Assembly (NCBI RefSeq): GCF_023074175.1
Contig: NZ_JADPKS010000152.1
Location: forward strand, 1 to 64,000
DNA from: Bradyrhizobium sp. 139
GTDB taxonomy: Bacteria; Pseudomonadota; Alphaproteobacteria; Rhizobiales; Xanthobacteraceae
Length of the DNA: 64,000 nt
Reading direction: 5' to 3'
The stretch's first letter is position 1. Each line of letters starts with the position of its first letter. Below are positions 56,249 to 64,000 of this stretch, piece by piece. The notes under the pieces are model-generated. The model searched no databases, had not been told where the DNA came from, and saw nothing but the letters and a program-made list of their open reading frames with translations. The translations under genes were made by a program, and so were the position numbers.

Positions 56249-57080
56249 TCAGTGCGACAGCAACACGCAGCGGGCCGATTGCGTCATCAGATGATGCGTG
56301 GCGCCGCCGAGGATCAGCTCGCGGAAGCGCGAATGACCGTAGGCGCCGGCGACGATCAAGCCGGCGCCGATGTTATAGGCGATCTTCTCTAATTGCGCGG
56401 CGGCGGTTTGGTTTCTCGCGGCTTCCGGGATGCGCGCGATCGCAGCGAGGCCGTGGCGAGCGAGCCATGCGGCAACGTCCGTGACGCGCCCCATCGCGGC
56501 CGAGCCGTCGCCAGCGTCTTCCGGAAGCTCGATGATGGTTATGTCCTTCGCGTTGCGCAGCCTCGGCAATGCATCGACAACCGCCCGCCGTGCCTCGGGC
56601 GTGTCCTTCCAGACTATGAGCACGCTACGCAGATCGAGCCAGTTGACTCCGTCGGTTACCATCAGGAGCGGCCGGCCAGCCTGCATTACCAGATCCTTCG
56701 GGCTTGCAAGCGAAAAGGCATCGGAGAAAGCGAGCTATATCCGCCGCTGACGACGATGTCGGCGCACCGCACCTGCGCCAGGACAAACCGCCTGGGAAAA
56801 TCCAGGGCGCTGCGCCATTACGAGTGTCCGCCGCGCGCCTTCGTCGCGGCGCGGAATTGCGCCTCCAGCTCGGCAAGGCGTTTCTGACGGAAGCCTGCTC
56901 CCGATCGATCAGCCCTAGGGCCTCGGCGCCATCTGCGAAATAGAGCGGCGGAGCGAACTGCGCAGCGGCAACGCCGACAATGGTCGCCTCGAACCGCTCG
57001 GCGAGTTCGCCCGCGACCTGAAGACGTGCCTCGTTGGGCTGATCGAGCGCCAGGCTGACCACCACGGTCGCATATGTCAT
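56249..57080 (-). pseudogene. Universal stress protein (two Usp domains), frameshifted
   Basis: From ATG 57080, behind GGAGGC, the text MTYATVVVSLALDQPNEARL and FEATIVGVAAAQFAPPLYFA is the first Usp domain. Near 56885 the frame changes, giving ALDFPRRFVLAQVRCADIVV with SGGYSSLS. Near 56725 it changes again to AFSLASPKDLVMQAGRPLLM and the second Usp domain. That domain includes RSVLIVWKDTPEARRAVVDA and the ATP-binding GAYGHSRFRELILGGATHHL. A repaired protein would be about 277 aa. Downstream CBS gene expression may still occur. Confidence 0.75.
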
Positions 57081-57268
57081 CGGGAGCCTCCGGGCAGTAC
57101 GTTGCTGTGGAAATCTAGCCGCGCCGACGCAAGGCAGGATGAGGTAGATCAATTTTCGGCGCCCAGTTGGGAGAAATCCGCCGATCAGACATCCGAACTT
57201 GCCTCCGGTCCGGCCTTGGGCGAAATTGCCGCCACGGGACCCCGCCGCGGGAGAATGGGAGCAATAGC
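57081..57268. other. Divergent promoter region usp / fixL
   Basis: This 188-bp region lies between the starts of the minus-strand usp gene and plus-strand fixL. It holds GGTAGATCAA (57140-57149), a good half FixK site with a poor other arm (GATGA), perhaps for the usp-CBS transcript. No gene is present. Confidence 0.4.
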
Positions 57269-58786
57269 TTGTCGCTGAGCCGCGTAACGCATCCGCCAGA
57301 GGACGCTCGCGGCGAGCATTTCGGCGTCCGGATCGAAGGCTTTGGCGTCGGCACCTGGGATCTCGATCTCAGGACGCGCGAGCTGGAGTGGTCGGAAACC
57401 GCGAGAATGCTGCTCGGCATCGAACGGAATCAACCGGCGAGCTATGAACTCCTTCTCTCGCGCCTCGGTCCCGCGGACCGCGCGCGCCTGGAGAGCGCGA
57501 TCGAGCATGTCGTCGACCACGGCGGCGGCTTCGACGTATCCTTCAGAGTTGCCAATGCCTCAGGCCTGGGGCGCTGGATTCGCGCCCGGGCAGGTCTCAT
57601 CCGGGACGACGCCGGTGCCGCCCGCCATCTCAGCGGCATCTTTCTCGACGTCAACGAGGAGAAACAGGTTGAGGAGGCACTGCGCACCCGCGAGACTCAC
57701 CTCCAGTCGATCCTCCAGACCATTCCCGATGCAATGATCGTCATCGACGGCCACGGCATCATCCAGCTCTTCAGCACGGCGGCCGAGCGCCTGTTCGGCT
57801 GGCCCGAGCAGGAGGCCATCGGCCAGAACGTCAGCATCCTGATGCCTGAGCCCGACTGCACCCGCCACGACGGCTACATCGCGCGCTACCGCACCACCGG
57901 AGATCCGCATATCATCGGCATCGGGCGTATCGTGACAGGCAAGCGCCGCGACGGAACCACCTTTCCGATGCATCTGGCGATCGGCGAGATGCAGTCGGGC
58001 GCCGAGCCTTATTTCACCGGATTCATCCGCGACCTCACCGAGCATCAACAGACCCAGGCGCGGCTCCAGGAATTGCAGTCCGAGCTCGTCCATGTCTCGC
58101 GGCTGACCGCGATGGGCGAGATGGCCTCTGCGCTCGCCCACGAGCTCAACCAGCCGCTGGCGGCGATCAGCAATTATATGAAGGGCTCGCGACGGCTGCT
58201 CGCCGGCAGCAGCGATCCGAACACACGGAAGATCGAAAGCGCGCTGGACCGCGCCGCCGAACAGGCGTTGCGCGCCGGCCAGATCATCCGGCGCTTACGC
58301 GACTTCGTGTCTCGCGGCGAGTCCGAGAAGCGGGTAGAGAGCCTGTCCAAACTGATCGAGGAAGCCGGCGCGCTTGGGCTTGCCGGCGCCCGCGAGCAGA
58401 ACGTGCAGCTCCGCTTCAATCTCGATCCGGACGCCGATCTCGTCCTCGCCGACCGGGTGCAGATCCAGCAAGTCCTGGTAAATCTGTTTCGCAATGCGCT
58501 GGAAGCGATGGCGCAGTCGCCGCGGCGCGAGCTCGTTATTGCCAACAGCCGCATCGCCGATGATGTGATCGAAGTGGAGGTGTCCGACAGCGGGTCCGGC
58601 TTCCAGGGCGACGTCATTTCAAACCTGTTTCAGACCTTCTTCACCACCAAGGAGACCGGCATGGGCGTGGGACTGTCCATCAGCCGCTCCATCATCGAGG
58701 CTCACGGCGGCCGCATGTGGGCCGAGAGCAACGCATCGGGTGGCGCAACATTCCGCTTCACCCTCCCGGCAGCCGACGAGAACTGA
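57269..58786 (+). CDS. fixL: Oxygen-sensing haem PAS histidine kinase FixL
   Basis: FixL phosphorylates FixJ when its haem loses O2. I choose TTG 57269, behind GGGAGC, because it gives 505 aa. It also puts the haem ligand at His200 (CTRHDGYIARYRTT) and the phosphorylated His at 291 (ALAHELNQPLAAI), the numbering known for B. japonicum FixL. Order: first PAS (about 20-135), haem PAS (about 145-258, with GRIVTGKRRDGTTFPMHLAI), DHp, then the ATPase domain with N box (LFRNALEAMA), G1 (VSDSGSGF), F box (FQTFFTTKETGMGVGL) and G2. No membrane helices are present, so it is cytoplasmic as in Bradyrhizobium. The fixJ start is 3 bp beyond its stop codon. Confidence 0.96.
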   Translation: MSLSRVTHPPEDARGEHFGVRIEGFGVGTWDLDLRTRELEWSETARMLLGIERNQPASYELLLSRLGPADRARLESAIEHVVDHGGGFDVSFRVANASGLGRWIRARAGLIRDDAGAARHLSGIFLDVNEEKQVEEALRTRETHLQSILQTIPDAMIVIDGHGIIQLFSTAAERLFGWPEQEAIGQNVSILMPEPDCTRHDGYIARYRTTGDPHIIGIGRIVTGKRRDGTTFPMHLAIGEMQSGAEPYFTGFIRDLTEHQQTQARLQELQSELVHVSRLTAMGEMASALAHELNQPLAAISNYMKGSRRLLAGSSDPNTRKIESALDRAAEQALRAGQIIRRLRDFVSRGESEKRVESLSKLIEEAGALGLAGAREQNVQLRFNLDPDADLVLADRVQIQQVLVNLFRNALEAMAQSPRRELVIANSRIADDVIEVEVSDSGSGFQGDVISNLFQTFFTTKETGMGVGLSISRSIIEAHGGRMWAESNASGGATFRFTLPAADEN

Positions 58787-58789
58787 TTC

Positions 58790-59407
58790 ATGACAACCAA
58801 GGGACATGTCTACGTCATCGACGACGACGAGGCGATGCGGGACTCGCTGAACTTCCTGCTGGATTCCTGCGGCTTCGGCGTCACCCTATTCGACAATGCG
58901 CAAGGCTTCCTCGGTGCCCTGCCCGGCCTCGCCTTCGGCTGCGTAGTCTCGGACATCCGCATGCCGGGCGTTGACGGAATCGAGCTTCTCAAGTGCATGA
59001 AGGCGCAGCACAGTCCGTTCCCGATCGTGATCATGACCGGTCACGGCGACGTGCCGCTCGCAGTCGAAGCGATGAAGCTTGGTGCGGTCGACTTCCTGGA
59101 AAAGCCGTTCGACGACGACCGCCTCGTCACCATGATCGAGGCCGCGATCCGCCGGGCCGAACCGGTCGCCAAGAACGAGGCTATCGCGCAGGATATGGCC
59201 GCCCGTGTGGCCTCGTTGAGCCCGCGCGAGCACCAGATCCTGGAGGGGCTGATCGCAGGTCTCTCCAATAAGCTGATCGCCCGCGAATACGACATCAGCC
59301 CGCGCACGATCGAGGTCTACCGGGCCAATGTGATGACCAAGATGCAGGCCAACAGCCTCTCGGAACTGGTCCGGCTGGCGATGCGCGCCGGCATGCTGAA
59401 GGATTGA
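58790..59407 (+). CDS. fixJ: Response regulator FixJ
   Basis: The 205-aa product has a receiver domain with acidic pocket VIDDDEAMRD, phospho-acceptor Asp55 (VVSDIRMPGVDG), Thr in VIMTGHGDV and Lys in LEKPFDDDRL. A LuxR-type DNA-binding domain follows (LSPREHQILEGLIAGLSNKL and SPRTIEVYRANVMTKMQA). Phosphorylated FixJ activates fixK2. The gene is 3 bp downstream of fixL, so the two are cotranscribed. Confidence 0.96.
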   Translation: MTTKGHVYVIDDDEAMRDSLNFLLDSCGFGVTLFDNAQGFLGALPGLAFGCVVSDIRMPGVDGIELLKCMKAQHSPFPIVIMTGHGDVPLAVEAMKLGAVDFLEKPFDDDRLVTMIEAAIRRAEPVAKNEAIAQDMAARVASLSPREHQILEGLIAGLSNKLIAREYDISPRTIEVYRANVMTKMQANSLSELVRLAMRAGMLKD

Positions 59408-59451
59408 GGCAGGTCAAGGCACTTGTGCGGGCCTGTGGTAGCCACGCAGGC

Positions 59452-59871
59452 ATGATCGAGATCGGCTCGCCCCATCAGCGGCCCCCAGGCGCATCGGCAA
59501 AGCCCACCGTCTACGTGGTCGACGACGATGCCGCTGTGCTGGGATCCCTGCGCTTCCTGCTGGAAACCGAGGGCTTTGCCGTGCGGACCTTCAGGAGCGC
59601 TCCGGCGCTGCTCAATGCGACGACCCCGCCCGGCGCGGACTGCTACGTGATCGACTACAAGATGCCTGACATCAATGGCATCGAGTTGGCCTGGCGGCTG
59701 CGCCAATCCGACGCCGACAGGCCCGTGATCCTGATCACCGGCTATCCCGACGGAAATATCTCGGTAAAGGCAGCGGCGGCAGGGATCAAGGACGTGATTT
59801 TGAAGCCGCTCCTCGATGAAAACCTGGCGAAATGCATCCGCCACGCCATCCAGGACAGGCGCGGCCCCTGA
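59452..59871 (+). CDS. Single-domain response regulator between fixJ and fixK2
   Basis: The product has a lone CheY-like receiver: TVYVVDDDAAVLGSLRFLLE, acceptor Asp in CYVIDYKMPDINGIEL, Thr in VILITGYPDG and Lys in VILKPLLDENL. There is no output domain. I prefer ATG 59452 (139 aa); a TTG at 59404 overlapping the fixJ stop would add 16 residues and couple translation. I recall a receiver gene in the same place between fixJ and fixK2 in B. diazoefficiens. It could act as a phosphate sink for FixL or as a partner of another kinase. Confidence 0.85.
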   Translation: MIEIGSPHQRPPGASAKPTVYVVDDDAAVLGSLRFLLETEGFAVRTFRSAPALLNATTPPGADCYVIDYKMPDINGIELAWRLRQSDADRPVILITGYPDGNISVKAAAAGIKDVILKPLLDENLAKCIRHAIQDRRGP

Positions 59872-59974
59872 CCTACGGGATTCTCCGTAGGTAAACCTCC
59901 TTAAGATATCGCTCGAAATTTCCGGATCGCGCGATCCCGCGTACCAATGCACCATCACAACGGAGATGGCGCAG
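59872..59974 (+). promoter_or_regulatory. fixK2 promoter region with dyad CCTACGG-N6-CCGTAGG
   Basis: A 7-bp perfect inverted repeat (59872-59878 / 59885-59891) begins at the stop of the receiver gene. It runs into CCGTAGGTAAACCTCCTTAA, which resembles FixJ-type recognition (GTA-x-GTA followed by a TT-rich arm). The dyad could be a weak terminator or part of the activator site. The fixK2 start lies about 85 bp further on. Confidence 0.45.
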
Positions 59975-60673
59975 ATGCTGACCCAGACGCTCAAGACCCA
60001 GGCGATTAAGACCCAAATCGGCGGTAAGATCGCTCCCGCGCGCTCCGTTTCCGAACAGTTCGGCGCGATCGCCGGACATGCCGGCCTCGTTGCCACCGAG
60101 TTCTCCTATCGCAAGGACGAGGAGATCTATGGCGAGGACGAGCCCGCCGAATATGTCTATCAGGTCGTCTCCGGCGCGGTGCGCAGCTACAAGCTGCTCT
60201 CCGACGGCCGCCGTCAGATCGGCGCGTTCCATCTTCCCGGTGACGTGTTCGGCCTCGAACCCGGCCAGACGCATCGCCTTGCGGCCGAAGCGATTATCGC
60301 CACCAGCGTACGCCTCGTGGAGCGAGCCAGCCTCGAAAGGTCCGCCAGCACCGACGTACAGGTCGCGCGCAAGCTCTGGGTCATGACGGCGGGCGAGCTG
60401 CGTCACGCCGAGGATCACATGTTGCTGCTGGGGCGCAAGACGGCGATGGAGCGTGTTGCAACCTTCCTGCTCGAAATGGATCGTCGCCTCGCCGTCGCCG
60501 GCATGATGGCACTGCCGATGTGTCGGCGCGATATCGGCGACTATCTCGGCCTCACGCTCGAGACCGTGTCGCGCGCGCTCTCGCAGCTTCACGCAAAGCG
60601 CATACTCGGCTTCTCCGGCGCCCGCCAGATCGTACTGCGCAACCGCCAGCGCCTGCACAATCTCGATGCCTGA
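59975..60673 (+). CDS. fixK2: CRP/FNR-type regulator FixK2
   Basis: FixK2 activates fixNOQP, fixGHIS and many microaerobic genes. Two ATGs compete. The second (59975) gives 232 aa and places the Cys of LPMCRRDIGDYLG at 183, the oxidation-sensitive residue known in B. japonicum FixK2, so I choose it; GGAG lies 10 bases upstream. The cNMP-like barrel spans about 20-140 and lacks the N-terminal Cys cluster of FNR, so oxygen is sensed through FixL. The HTH is RDIGDYLGLTLETVSRALSQ. A strong terminator follows at 60711. Confidence 0.95.
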   Translation: MLTQTLKTQAIKTQIGGKIAPARSVSEQFGAIAGHAGLVATEFSYRKDEEIYGEDEPAEYVYQVVSGAVRSYKLLSDGRRQIGAFHLPGDVFGLEPGQTHRLAAEAIIATSVRLVERASLERSASTDVQVARKLWVMTAGELRHAEDHMLLLGRKTAMERVATFLLEMDRRLAVAGMMALPMCRRDIGDYLGLTLETVSRALSQLHAKRILGFSGARQIVLRNRQRLHNLDA

Positions 60674-60710
60674 TCGCTTTCACCCGGCCGCGTTTCTCCT
60701 CTCCGACTTG

Positions 60711-60735
60711 GCCCGCCGAACGCATTTCGGCGGGC
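60711..60735 (+). terminator. Rho-independent terminator of fixK2
   Basis: GCCCGCCGAA (60711-60720) pairs with TTCGGCGGGC (60726-60735) over a 5-base loop and is followed by CTTTCTC. It lies 38 bp past the fixK2 stop. Confidence 0.75.
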
Positions 60736-60740
60736 CTTTC

Positions 60741-61130
60741 TCGCCGCAATCAAGCCGCGGGCTGCGTTTCCGGCCAAGAGGATCAGAGTTGCCAAAACGT
60801 GTGCCAACTGCTGCGGCGGAGTTGAAGCCCCAAACGACCAAACCGGTTCGACCTCTCCCATCAGGTTGTGGCCTAGCAGCCGGGCTGACGTTACGGTGCG
60901 CGCAGGCGAATGCGGCGCTTGATGTTGACGTCCTCTAGATCATCCTGATTTTCGAGGTACTGGGCCTGCTGGCAGCTCTCGCACCAGTGACGCTGGTCTG
61001 GATCTCAGTCCGGGTCCTTCAATGCCGAATCCTGAAGACAGCTTTGTCGAGCCCGCCGCAATCTCCCCTATGAGGCCGACTGGACGAGAGATGGGACCCT
61101 CGGCTTGGACCGACTTTCCGCCGCAAGACG
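60741..61130. other. No recognisable gene
   Basis: Short overlapping frames only. The base composition falls from the high-GC fix block towards the mixed composition of the accessory regions. Confidence 0.35.
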
Positions 61131-61660
61131 CTACGGGCGTCCGATCAAGTAGCCTTGCATCTCATAAGAGCCCCCCTGGACAAGGAGCGACATTTGGACC
61201 TTCGTTTCGATCCCTTCAGCAAGCACCGGCACGCCAAGACCCTGAGCGAGCCGATGACAGCGCGAACGATGGCCAACGATCGCTCGTTCTGTCCAAGCGA
61301 GCCAACGAATGCCCGATAGATCTTGATCCAGTCGAGAGGGAAGGCCTCGATGGTAGGACAACGAGGAATACCCGGTCCCGAAGTCGTCCAGCGCGATCAG
61401 GATGCCGAGGCTCTTGGCGATTGCATCGTCTTCTTCGCGCGCAAGACATCCTCGATCAGCACGCCTTCGGTGATCTCGAGCTCGAGGCCGGCCAGCGACA
61501 GCCCGCTTTCGCCCAGCGCCTTTCGGACTTGCGCATCGAGGTTCTCCCTGCGGAATTGCGCGGCCGAGACGTTGACGGCGATCCTCAAGAGTCGGTTCCA
61601 CGACGCGGCCTCACGGCAAGCCTCCATCAGCACCCGGTCGTCAATCTGGGCAATCGAACA
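61131..61660 (-). pseudogene. EAL-domain phosphodiesterase C-terminal remnant
   Basis: One frame has MLMEACREAASWNRLLRIAV with NVSAAQFRRENLDAQVRKAL and LELEITEGVLIEDV. Another continues LGILIALDDFGTGYSSLSYH, and the end is VLAEGIETKVQMSLLVQGGS with EMQGYLIGRP. These are the LEITE, DDFGTGYSSL and AEGIET motifs of c-di-GMP phosphodiesterases. The EAL motif itself and any GGDEF domain lie in the missing N-terminal part. At least two frameshifts. Confidence 0.75.
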
Positions 61661-62202
61661 GCCTCAGAGCGCCGCTCACGCCGCTTAAGCGCGATCAGCC
61701 TACCGCCAAAAAGGCCTTGCCGGCTCGGGCAAGTCGAGGGGATATCGCATGACAGAACTGTCGGGTGGGACGCGCTTTTTGAAGCCAAGCGACCGGGGCG
61801 GAAAGTTCCGGCAGGCGGTCGCCCATGGAAACAAAGCCATTACGGATCGGTCCGCCACTTGGGGCTTCTCGGAGAGAGCCGATCCGTTCACCATCCCTCC
61901 AAAGGTGAACGCGAGCGAGCGTTTCGCCCAGAACAAGGCGAGAGGGCCGCTCGGCGGAGCACAACCAGGACACAGAAAGCGAGGCCGTCGGAGGTGGTAC
62001 CAGGGGGTAGCGCGATGAATATCGCATCCGCCCGGCCAAGGTCTTCGGCGGGATAGCGACGCTGTGGCCCTGCCGGCAATCGTCAAAACACCCAGAAGCC
62101 CGCAAGGCAACCCCGGTGAACTTACCGAGACAACTGGTCTCCACGAGGTCCTAACTGGTTCTGCACGATATGACCAGTGTTGAATGTCGCTCGCAACCGA
62201 GA
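61661..62202. other. No recognisable gene
   Basis: Overlapping frames on both strands without family signals. It separates the EAL remnant from the end of the P450 gene. Confidence 0.35.
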
Positions 62203-63441
62203 CTAACCTGGAATCTGCACCGGCAGTGCGGAATAACCGTGCACAAAATTGGATTGAACTCGCTCCGGTTCGCCGACCACCTTTACCTCCAGAGATCGCT
62301 TCAGCATCTCCTGCCACAGGATCTTCAGCTGCAGCTCTGCAAGATGCCTACCCACGCAACGATGAATCCCAAAGCCAAAAGAGAGATGTTGCCGTACATG
62401 TTCTCGATCGATGATGAAGCTGTTGGGGCTAGCAATAACCTCGTCGTCTCGGTTGCCAGAGATGTACCACATCACAACTTTATCGCCTCGCCTGATTTGC
62501 TTGTGCCCTATCCTGAAATCGTCCACAGCGGTCCGGCGCATATGCGCGATAGGCGTTTGGTATCGTATAATCTCGGATACCGCCCCGGGCACTAGCGAAG
62601 CATCATCGCGGAGTTTTCGCAGTTGGGACGGATTTTGACTCATGAACAAGACGCCACCGGTAATTGAGTTGCGCGTAGTATCGTTACCTCCAACAATCAG
62701 CAGAATGAGGTTGCCCAGGAACTCGCATGGCTCCATGTTTCGGGTCGCCGGTGAATGCGCCATCATAGAGATTAGGTCAGCGCGCGGCTCGGATTTTGCC
62801 CGTTCGCTCCAAAGCCGTGTGAAATAGTCCAAGCACTCGGACAGCACCGCCTTTCGCTTTTCCCAGCTGTCGATCTGGTGGCCCATTTGTGGACTCAAGG
62901 CGGCTACGTCCGACCAGTAGGTCAGCAGCCGTCGATCTTGAAACGGAAAGTCGAACAGCGTGGCCAGCATTTGGGTCGTCAACTCGATGGAGACTCTATC
63001 GACCCAGTTGAAGGTATCATTGCGCGGCAAACCGTCCAAGATCTTCTGAACCCGCGAGCGGATCAAGCCTTCAAGCTTCGCCAGGTTCTCCGATGCCGCG
63101 ATCGGACTGACAGTCTTACGCTGCTGAGAATGGACAGGAGGACTCATCTTAATAAAACTGGGAGTCCAATACTTCTGCGGCGGGTCCACAATTGTGACGC
63201 TTCGCTCTGACGAGAATATTGTGTGATTTGAATCCACGGCTACGATGTCGCGGTATTTTGTTATCGACCAATATGGACCGTACGGGCTGTCTTCGCAATA
63301 ATGGACGGGATCTTCCCTTCGCAGCCGCTCGAAACAAGGCCAAACGGTATCATCTTCAAAGCGCTTGGGCTCGCTTACATCAAGGCGGCTCAGCGGGATG
63401 TCAGCCTCCTCGCAAGCGTTCTCTGCCGATAAGGCTGTCAT
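62203..63441 (-). CDS. Cytochrome P450
   Basis: From ATG 63441 the product is 412 aa (TTG 63468 would add 9). It has the I-helix oxygen-binding motif VGGNDTTRNSITGG, the K-helix E-x-x-R in SEIIRYQTPIAHMRR, and the haem loop LSFGFGIHRCVGRHLAELQL with Cys362. No N-terminal membrane anchor is seen, so it is a soluble class I bacterial P450 needing ferredoxin and reductase, which are not in the window. Overall it resembles the rhizobial CYP127 group (NGR234 y4vG type) more than the gibberellin-operon CYP112/114/117, but this is from memory. It is intact while both neighbours are decayed. Confidence 0.88.
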   Translation of the reverse strand: MTALSAENACEEADIPLSRLDVSEPKRFEDDTVWPCFERLRREDPVHYCEDSPYGPYWSITKYRDIVAVDSNHTIFSSERSVTIVDPPQKYWTPSFIKMSPPVHSQQRKTVSPIAASENLAKLEGLIRSRVQKILDGLPRNDTFNWVDRVSIELTTQMLATLFDFPFQDRRLLTYWSDVAALSPQMGHQIDSWEKRKAVLSECLDYFTRLWSERAKSEPRADLISMMAHSPATRNMEPCEFLGNLILLIVGGNDTTRNSITGGVLFMSQNPSQLRKLRDDASLVPGAVSEIIRYQTPIAHMRRTAVDDFRIGHKQIRRGDKVVMWYISGNRDDEVIASPNSFIIDREHVRQHLSFGFGIHRCVGRHLAELQLKILWQEMLKRSLEVKVVGEPERVQSNFVHGYSALPVQIPG

Positions 63442-64000
63442 GATTGTCTCGCGGACATTGGCGTGCAATTTTGAAAGCTCGGCTCATGCGCTATTTGCAC
63501 TCGCATGGAAGCTCGGTCGAAACACAACGAGCTGGGCCCTACAGTAACAATGTGTGACGCATGTCCATGGCTCGGCTTCGCGAGAGCTCGCACGATCGTC
63601 AGAACTCTGAAATTATCTTACGGCCGATGTTACTTGGGAACTTGGTTCGGCCCCCGTCGATAAAGAATAGAGGAAAGGCGAGCGCAGCTCCCCTATCAAG
63701 ATTGGGGAGGCGCGCGAACTCGCTTTTGTGGTAGTCAACATCAGGACGCAAGCACTCGCCGCGATGGCACCCAGCGGCACGCCCGGTTGCCACTCGACTA
63801 CTTATATTGCGCGAGCAGATGGGACCCTAATCACGGTAGGGACTAAGAAGAGAGCGCGGTGTGCCAAGGACACTCGTTTTTCCTTCACTCGCGATGCGGG
63901 CTTTCGTAGAATGAATGAACAGGAGACCAAAACGGCGATCGTGCGCGAGCCGGACGAAGAGTAAACTAACCTGACGTCACAACTGGCACTAAAGTATCGT
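63442..64000. other. No recognisable gene; upstream of P450
   Basis: Weak frames on both strands (63599-63793 minus, 63728-63964 plus) show no family signature. The P450 promoter should lie in the first 150 bp, but I found no tts box, nod box or FixK box there. Confidence 0.35.

Overview
The window is from a Bradyrhizobium genome. The basis is the gene set fixS-I-H-G / fixP-Q-O-N with fixL, fixJ and fixK2: encoded lengths of 505 aa (FixL), 205 aa (FixJ), 232 aa (FixK2) and 730 aa (FixI) match what I recall for soybean bradyrhizobia, with FixL His200/His291, FixJ Asp55 and FixK2 Cys183 in place. Two rhizobial type III effector genes and a tts-box-like promoter also point there. No assignment was checked against a database.

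Left part (1-11 kb) is an insertion-sequence graveyard. Remnants of IS630, IS66, IS110, a large DDE/integrase-type element and a serine recombinase surround one intact gene, a 1049-aa NopD/XopD-like C48 SUMO protease effector (3448-6597).

The middle (11-26 kb) mixes live and dead metabolic and stress genes. It holds an MFS transporter, panB and a frameshifted panC, a Dabb protein, a frameshifted pabB coupled to pabA, a small secreted protein behind a CRP-type palindrome, and a stress operon (DUF3618 remnant, YidB-like, GlsB, TrxR-like). Remnants of hemN, a GST, a DUF892 protein, a flavin oxidoreductase and a FixK-boxed DUF3551 gene lie between them.

The most striking locus is 26652-36289. 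A 3012-codon ORF on the minus strand carries 13 SKWP-type repeats, a D-x-D-G-D motif and a C-terminal shikimate-kinase-like domain. A 28-bp tts-box-like site lies 571 bp upstream, and IS6-family transposase remnants in the same orientation lie on both sides. An internal copy of the N-terminal segment suggests two effector genes fused.

From 36.7 to 46.9 kb follows a second graveyard rich in toxin-antitoxin and Fic genes: AbiEii, AbiEi fused in frame to a broken kdpD, two divergent Fic genes and VapBC. It also holds a glycoside hydrolase cut by an amber codon, a (CAG)15 tract, and TetR and DUF6455 remnants.

From 47.7 to 60.7 kb lies the microaerobic respiration cluster. fixNOQP (cbb3 oxidase) and fixGHIS (its assembly factors) each have a FixK box on the minus strand. 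fixL, fixJ, a lone receiver gene and fixK2 are on the plus strand. A decayed second fixK lies beyond fixS. The cascade expected from the family is FixL (haem O2 sensor) to FixJ to fixK2 to fixNOQP/fixGHIS. The window closes with an EAL-domain remnant and an intact cytochrome P450 gene (62203-63441).
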